From an uncultured Roseicyclus sp. (lineage in GTDB: Bacteria; Pseudomonadota; Alphaproteobacteria; Rhodobacterales; Rhodobacteraceae), in contig CANLEH010000001.1 of NCBI GenBank assembly GCA_947489665.1, forward strand, positions 186,001-250,000: DNA of 64,000 nucleotides, given 5' to 3'. The notes below the pieces were generated by a model. The model had not been told where the DNA came from. It saw only the letters and a program-made list of their open reading frames with translations, and made no database searches. The first letter of the stretch is position 1. Each line of letters begins with the position of its first letter. Shown here piece by piece: positions 59,363 through 64,000 of this stretch. Made by a program: the position numbers and the translations under genes.

Positions 59363-61266
59363 GCGGCGACCTCAGCGCTGAGAAGGCGGTGCAGATCGCC
59401 GGGGGTGACGGGTTTGGACAAGACGGGCCAGCGGACAGCGCCTTCCGCGCGGAGCGGGTCCGTTGCGGGTAGTGAGGTCATCAGGGCGAGGTTCAGATCA
59501 GGGTGCCGTGCTGCGATGCTTTTGCAGAGCGCAACGCCGTCTATGGCCCCCAGTCTGATGTCGGACAGCACCCAGTCGAGGCCGGGCAGATCGGCCAGCG
59601 TTTCGGCCTCCTCTGCTGACGCGGCCTCGATTACCTGATGGCCCAGATCGGTCAGCATTTCGCGCACGTCAGCGCGCAAGTCGGGCATGTCGTCGACCAG
59701 CAGGATCAGACGCGGCCGTGCCTCGGCCTCCGCAGGTTTCAGGGGCAAGCGCAGCGAGACGCGCGCACCCGTTTCCGTGTTGGACAAGCGCATCGTGCCA
59801 CCGGTCAGCTTCACGAGATCATAGACCATGGTGAGGCCCAGACCGGAGCCTTCATCCCCCTTGGTCGTAAAGAAGGGATCAAGGGCGGAGGCCAGCGCAT
59901 CGTCGGAGAAGCCCGCCCCGGTATCATCAACGGTGATTTCCAGCCAAGTGTCCTTCACGGGCCGAAGTGCCATGGTGATCTGCCCCGCGCCGTCCATCGC
60001 ATCCCGCGCGTTCAGCACGAGGTTCAAAAGACTGTCTGACAGCGACCCGGCGTCGAGCATCAGGGCGGGGTGTGTGACCTCATGCGACAGGTGGAGGGTC
60101 ACGGTGTCGGGCAAGGCGGCGCGGGCCAGCGGCGCGAAGGTGTCGAGGAAATCCTGCACGACGACGGGCGCGGTCTGCACGGCGCGGTGCCCGGTCATGC
60201 CGGCGATCTTGTCCAGCAGGGTGCCGCCCCGGCGCACGGCCATGCGGGTCGCGGATGTCAGTTCATGAGCGCCGAGGGGCAGGGGCATCTTTTCCAACCG
60301 GGTCTGCAGGCCAAGGATGATGGTCAGCAGATTGGCAAAATCATGGGCAAGGCCTGAGGTCAGCTGCGCGGCCAGTTCCCGCTTGTGGGTTTGCAAGAGC
60401 GCGGCGCGCGCCTGCGCTTCCTCGGTCACGTCGGTCGACAGCAAGTAAACGCCGCCTTCTGCGGTTTCATCCGGCGTAAAGGCGGACCGGATGCGGCGCC
60501 CCGTTGCAGGGTCGGTGAATTCGCGTACCGACGCCTCGCCTTGTGCTGCCCGGGTGAGGTTATCTTGCAAAAGTAGTGCAGTGTCTGGGCCAAGGGCCTC
60601 GGCAAAGCTGAGGCCGACAATGTCACTGTGCCGGTCGGGCAGAAGGGCCGACAGGCGGCGGTTGGTGAAAGTGTAGATCCCTTCCTCATCCACATGGGCG
60701 ATGTGGGCCGGGGTCATTTCTGTGACCAAACGCGTGCGCGCCTCCATCTCGGTCAGCTCGGCCTTGGCTTCCTGCAGTTGTGCAATCGTCGCCTCTAGCC
60801 GCCGGTTCGTCAGCGCGAGTTCCTCGGCATGGGTCAAAAGCTGGTCGGACAATTCCTCGGACCGGGCGCGTAGCAGGGCCTCCTGCCGTTTGACGGAGGT
60901 GATGTCGGTATAGACCGTCACCCACCCCCCCTCCGGCAGGGGAGAGCCTTCGACCGAGATCGTGCGCCCATTGGCGCGGGTGCGTTCGACGTAATGGGCC
61001 ACAAAAGCCAGCGCCTGATCCACCTTGTCGGCAACAAACGCATCGGCATCCTCGACATGGCCGTATTCACCGGTCTCCACGAGGTAGCGGATCGTGTCAT
61101 CAAAGCGTGCGCCGGGGGTGACGAGGCGCGTGGGCAAGCCGAACATCTCTTGAAAGGGGCGGTTGCAGACGGCCAGCCGCAGATCGGCATCATAAATGGA
61201 AAGCGCCTGCTGGATCAGGTTCAGGCCCGCGCGCGTGAAGCTTTCCGTTGTCCGATCCCTAGGCAA
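59359..61266 (-). CDS. Hybrid histidine kinase with two PAS domains and a receiver
   Basis: A 635-aa soluble kinase. An N-terminal PAS (LIQQALSIYDADLRLAVCNRPFQEMFGLP, residues ~15-125), a coiled coil (~125-180), a second PAS (~180-285, TNRRLSALLPDRHSDIVG), then the H-box SGLAHDFANLLTIILG with His308, N-box NLVLNARDAM, G1 VDDTGAGFSDD, G2 GSGLGLTMVYDLV, and a C-terminal receiver (LILLVDDMPDLRADV; phosphoacceptor Asp in VLSDIRLGAIDG). It is co-translated with the OmpR-type regulator and divergent from an AMP-binding protein gene across a 197-bp gap (61267-61463) that should hold both promoters. Confidence 0.9.
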   Translation of the reverse strand: MPRDRTTESFTRAGLNLIQQALSIYDADLRLAVCNRPFQEMFGLPTRLVTPGARFDDTIRYLVETGEYGHVEDADAFVADKVDQALAFVAHYVERTRANGRTISVEGSPLPEGGWVTVYTDITSVKRQEALLRARSEELSDQLLTHAEELALTNRRLEATIAQLQEAKAELTEMEARTRLVTEMTPAHIAHVDEEGIYTFTNRRLSALLPDRHSDIVGLSFAEALGPDTALLLQDNLTRAAQGEASVREFTDPATGRRIRSAFTPDETAEGGVYLLSTDVTEEAQARAALLQTHKRELAAQLTSGLAHDFANLLTIILGLQTRLEKMPLPLGAHELTSATRMAVRRGGTLLDKIAGMTGHRAVQTAPVVVQDFLDTFAPLARAALPDTVTLHLSHEVTHPALMLDAGSLSDSLLNLVLNARDAMDGAGQITMALRPVKDTWLEITVDDTGAGFSDDALASALDPFFTTKGDEGSGLGLTMVYDLVKLTGGTMRLSNTETGARVSLRLPLKPAEAEARPRLILLVDDMPDLRADVREMLTDLGHQVIEAASAEEAETLADLPGLDWVLSDIRLGAIDGVALCKSIAARHPDLNLALMTSLPATDPLRAEGAVRWPVLSKPVTPGDLHRLLSAEVAA

Positions 61267-61463
61267 TCCCGCGCCCTCCTGCCTTCATGGCTAGCCGCTG
61301 AAATGGTCCGCGCCAAGGCCGGGCTGCGGTCTGTTACAATTCGAAAGGTTTGCGAAAAAGTCAGGTAACGCTTGACCCATCATCTTCCTGTGGCACGGTA
61401 CGCGGGCGGAGGCCCGGCGCGAAAGATCGCGGCCCCGTGCACGCCGGTTCGGGAGATCGGCGA

Positions 61464-63449
61464 ATGGGAGGACTAGATTTGGCCGATATTCAACCGTCTC
61501 CGGACGCGCCCCAATCCGTGCCTGCGCTGCTGCGCCGGAACGCAAGCCAATTTGGATCAAGCCCCGCCTACCGCGAAAAGGAATTCGGCATCTGGCAAAG
61601 CTGGACCTGGGCCGAAACCGCCGATGAGATCGAGGCGCTCGCCCTCGGTATGTTGGTCCTTGGCCTGAACCGGGGCGACCATGTCGCCGTGATCGGCCGC
61701 AACCGTCCGGCGCTTTACTGGTCGATGGTCGCGGTGGAAATGGCGGGCGGCGTTCCCGTACCGCTCTACCAGGACGCGGTTTCGGAAGAGATGGCCTATG
61801 TGCTGGACCATTGCGGCGCGCGCTTTGTGGTGGCGGGCGATCAGGAGCAGGTCGACAAGGTTATCGACGCGCAGGAAAACGGACCCGGCATTGAACACAC
61901 CATCTACCTCGACCCGCGAGGCCTTCGGAAATACGACCATGCCCGGCTGAGTTCGTTTGCAGACGTTCAGGCGAAGGGCCGCGCGGCAACGGAGTTGAAG
62001 GCGGAACTGGCGACACGCGAGGGCGAGCTCACCTACGACAGCACCTGCGTGATGCTCTACACCTCGGGCACGACGGGCAAGCCGAAGGGTGTGGTCCTGT
62101 CGAACCGCAACATTATCGAAGCCTCGAAATCTTCCAGCGAGTTCGATCACCTCCGCCGCGATGACGAAGTTCTGGCCTATTTGCCGATGGCCTGGGTCGG
62201 TGATTTCATCTTCTCGATCGGTCAGGCCTACTGGACGGGCTTCTGCGTCAATTGCCCTGAGAGTGCCGACACGATGATGACCGATCTGCGTGAGATCGGT
62301 CCGACCTACTTTTTCGCCCCGCCGCGCGTGTTTGAGAACCTGCTGACCAGCGTGATGATCCGCATGGAAGATGCCGGGCGCTTCAAGAAGAAACTCTTCG
62401 ATCGGGCCATGGCGCGCGCGAAAGAGATTGGGCCGAAGATCCTGGACGGGAAACCAGTGACCGGGGCTGAGAAGCTCGCCTATGCGTTTGATCGGGCCAT
62501 GGTAATCGGACCGCTCAAGAATACCCTTGGCATGAGCCGGGTGCGGGTGGGCTACACTGCGGGCGAAGCAATTGGGCCGGAGATTTTCGATTTCTACCGG
62601 GCCTTGGGGATTAACCTGAAACAGCTTTACGGCCAGACGGAAGCCAGCGTTTTCATCACGCAGCAGCCTGACAGTGAGGTGCGCCCCGATACGGTCGGTG
62701 TTCCGTCCCCCGGCGTGGAGTTGAAAATCGGCGACAATGGCGAGGTCTTCTACCGCTCGCCCGGCACGTTTGTGGAGTATTTCAAGAACCCTGAAAGCAC
62801 GGCAGACACGAAGGACCCGGAGGGCTGGGTTGCCACGGGCGATGCGGGCTTCATCGAGGAAGATACCGGCCATCTGCGGATCCTCGACCGGGCGAAGGAT
62901 GTCGGCAAGACGGCAGCTGGGGGCCTGTTCGCGCCGAAATATGTGGAGAACAAGCTCAAGTTCTATCCCGACATCCTGGAGGCAGTGGTCTTTGGGAACG
63001 AGCGGGAGTTTTGCACTGCGTTCATCAACATCGACCTGACGGCGGTGGGCAATTGGGCGGAGCGCAACAACATCGCCTATGCCTCCTATCAGGAACTGGC
63101 CGGGCATCCGGATGTGCTGGCCTCGCTGCAAGGCCATGTGGAGGCCGTGAACCGGTCAATCGCCGAAGATCCGATGCTGGCCCATTGCCAGATTGCGCGA
63201 TTTCTTGTGCTGCACAAGGAGTTGGACGCCGATGACGGGGAGCTGACCCGGACGCGGAAAGTGCGTCGGCGGATCATCGAGGAGAAATTCGGCGACCTGA
63301 TCGAGGCGCTTTATGACGGCTCGACCGAGAAATACACCGAGACGGAAGTGACCTACGAGGATGGTCGCAAGGGCAAGATCTCGGCCACGTTGGAGATCCG
63401 CGATGCGGCGACGGTGGGTGTCGAGACCGCGCAGATGGCGGCGGAGTGA
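61464..63449 (+). CDS. Long-chain acyl-CoA synthetase (AMP-binding)
   Basis: An ANL-superfamily enzyme of about 661 aa. P-loop VMLYTSGTTGKPKGVVLSNRN, AYLPMAWVGDFIFSIGQAYWTG, GQTEASVFITQQ and GWVATGDAGFIEEDTGHLRILDRAKDV are its core motifs. It is expected to activate a carboxylic acid with CoA. The ATG at 61464 is used; a TTG at 61479 after GGGAGGA is an equally good start. In many Rhodobacterales this gene precedes a branched-chain-amino-acid-type ABC transporter operon, which could continue past the right edge. The divergent two-component pair is a likely regulator. Confidence 0.9.
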   Translation: MGGLDLADIQPSPDAPQSVPALLRRNASQFGSSPAYREKEFGIWQSWTWAETADEIEALALGMLVLGLNRGDHVAVIGRNRPALYWSMVAVEMAGGVPVPLYQDAVSEEMAYVLDHCGARFVVAGDQEQVDKVIDAQENGPGIEHTIYLDPRGLRKYDHARLSSFADVQAKGRAATELKAELATREGELTYDSTCVMLYTSGTTGKPKGVVLSNRNIIEASKSSSEFDHLRRDDEVLAYLPMAWVGDFIFSIGQAYWTGFCVNCPESADTMMTDLREIGPTYFFAPPRVFENLLTSVMIRMEDAGRFKKKLFDRAMARAKEIGPKILDGKPVTGAEKLAYAFDRAMVIGPLKNTLGMSRVRVGYTAGEAIGPEIFDFYRALGINLKQLYGQTEASVFITQQPDSEVRPDTVGVPSPGVELKIGDNGEVFYRSPGTFVEYFKNPESTADTKDPEGWVATGDAGFIEEDTGHLRILDRAKDVGKTAAGGLFAPKYVENKLKFYPDILEAVVFGNEREFCTAFINIDLTAVGNWAERNNIAYASYQELAGHPDVLASLQGHVEAVNRSIAEDPMLAHCQIARFLVLHKELDADDGELTRTRKVRRRIIEEKFGDLIEALYDGSTEKYTETEVTYEDGRKGKISATLEIRDAATVGVETAQMAAE

Positions 63450-63480
63450 TGGGCGGGTTTGCTGCGCAAATACGCTCGGC

Positions 63481-63540
63481 CAGGGCCTTCGCCTGCCCTG
63501 GGCTCCGCCCGTGCTTGCCCTCGATCCGTCCACTGGACGG
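63481..63540. repeat. Intergenic palindromic element with two hairpins
   Basis: CAGGGC-8-GCCCTG at 63481-63500 and the odd palindrome CCGTCCA-C-TGGACGG at 63526-63540, within a non-coding stretch after the acyl-CoA synthetase gene. I recall similar CCGTCCACTGGACGG-bearing intergenic blocks in other Rhodobacteraceae, so it is probably dispersed; copy number cannot be tested here. Confidence 0.5.
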
Positions 63541-63594
63541 CTCGCCGCCGTTGCGGATCGGACCGCACCCCACCCTCCCGCAGGGCGCGGGCGC

Positions 63595-64000
63595 ATGATC
63601 CTTGTGTTTGCCATAGGAACGGCGTGTCTGGCGCTGGCATTGCCTGCGCCCGGTGATGGGCCGGTTCTGGCGCGACCGATGGTCAAAAAACGGCTGTGGC
63701 AGGTGGGTGTGGCCTTGTGTGCGCTGGCGATTGTGGCGGGCGACTTCCACGCCGGTGGGGTCTCCGCGCTGTTGTTGGTGGTGACGGTGTTGGGCACCGC
63801 GACGGGGTTGCTGTTCTGGCTGGATGGGGGCCGTTTCGATGCGCATCACACGCGGCGTTCGCTTGGCTGGTACTTTGTGAGATCTGGGCCCGGCGGCTGG
63901 CCGATGGGCGGGCACCGGATGATGGCTTTGATCACTGCAGCGCTGCTTTTGGGGATGTTGGCGTTGCGGCCTGTGGCGCGAGACCTTCTTGGGCTGGATA
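63595..64000 (+). CDS. Hydrophobic membrane protein, partial (runs off right edge)
   Basis: An open frame from ATG 63595 continues through the end of the window (135 codons). It encodes MILVFAIGTACLALALPAPG, then LWQVGVALCALAIVAGDF, SALLLVVTVLGTATGLLFWL and ALITAALLLGMLALRPVARDL, that is at least four hydrophobic segments with RRSLGWYFVRSGPGGWPMGGHRMM between. No family recognised; the ribosome-binding site is weak and the real start may differ. Confidence 0.6.
   Translation, partial: MILVFAIGTACLALALPAPGDGPVLARPMVKKRLWQVGVALCALAIVAGDFHAGGVSALLLVVTVLGTATGLLFWLDGGRFDAHHTRRSLGWYFVRSGPGGWPMGGHRMMALITAALLLGMLALRPVARDLLGLD

Overview
The window is high-GC chromosomal DNA from an alphaproteobacterium, almost certainly a Rhodobacterales (Roseobacter-type) bacterium. 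The case rests on gene families and neighbourhoods typical of that order: addB-murU-amgK-tsaE next to regB/senC, glnK-amtB, rsmB-heparinase-purH-lspA-DUF3035-M16-M16, rbfA-truB, and an RpoE/ChrR pair facing a flavin oxidoreductase/DUF1365 operon. There is no CRISPR array, no rRNA, no convincing tRNA and no intact transposase. Most of the window is core chromosome, with one accessory-looking block at about 33-42.8 kb.

Layout. 0-8 kb: a leftward series, regB (redox sensor kinase), a PAS-only protein, tsaE, amgK, murU and addB (cut by the left edge), with senC divergent from regB. 8.3-10 kb: glnK-amtB. 10.3-15.4 kb: a class A PBP, a gamma-glutamyltransferase and an RsbW/STAS partner-switching pair. 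15.5-23.3 kb: thiolase, free-methionine-sulfoxide reductase, rmuC, mutL and a two-subunit M16 peptidase. 23.4-29.2 kb: DUF3035 lipoprotein, lspA, purH, heparinase-like protein and rsmB, with a tiny sdhAF4-type gene reading the other way. 29.5-33 kb: dapB and the rbfA-(phosphodiester glycosidase)-truB translation cluster.

33-42.8 kb: the usual truB-rpsO-pnp order is opened up twice. Between truB and rpsO sit a DUF1643 protein, a fluoroacetate-dehalogenase-like hydrolase and a surface RTX protein. Between rpsO and pnp lie a nucleotidyltransferase, an SbtA/SbtB-like bicarbonate transporter with its PII-like partner, a LysR regulator, a NodB deacetylase, a fatty acid hydroxylase and a low-GC orphan response regulator.

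42.8-52.6 kb: pnp, a GNAT enzyme, an L,D-transpeptidase, 1-Cys peroxiredoxin, aldehyde dehydrogenase, porin, rluA, two tiny membrane proteins and a methyltransferase. 52.6-57.5 kb: a singlet-oxygen-type rpoE-chrR module with readable promoters on both sides (TGATCY-N18-TAA), driving rpoE-chrR leftward and a flavoprotein/DUF1365 operon rightward. 57.5-64 kb: saccharopine dehydrogenase, a response regulator plus hybrid PAS histidine kinase divergent from an AMP-binding acyl-CoA synthetase, and a partial membrane protein at the right edge.

The points most worth a second look are a ChrR anti-sigma factor lacking one expected zinc-binding cysteine, a Shine-Dalgarno-masking hairpin before a DUF3775 gene, an SbtA/SbtB pair in a presumed heterotroph, a dehalogenase with Glu in place of the usual triad Asp, and a thrice-repeated 17-bp motif between two converging genes.
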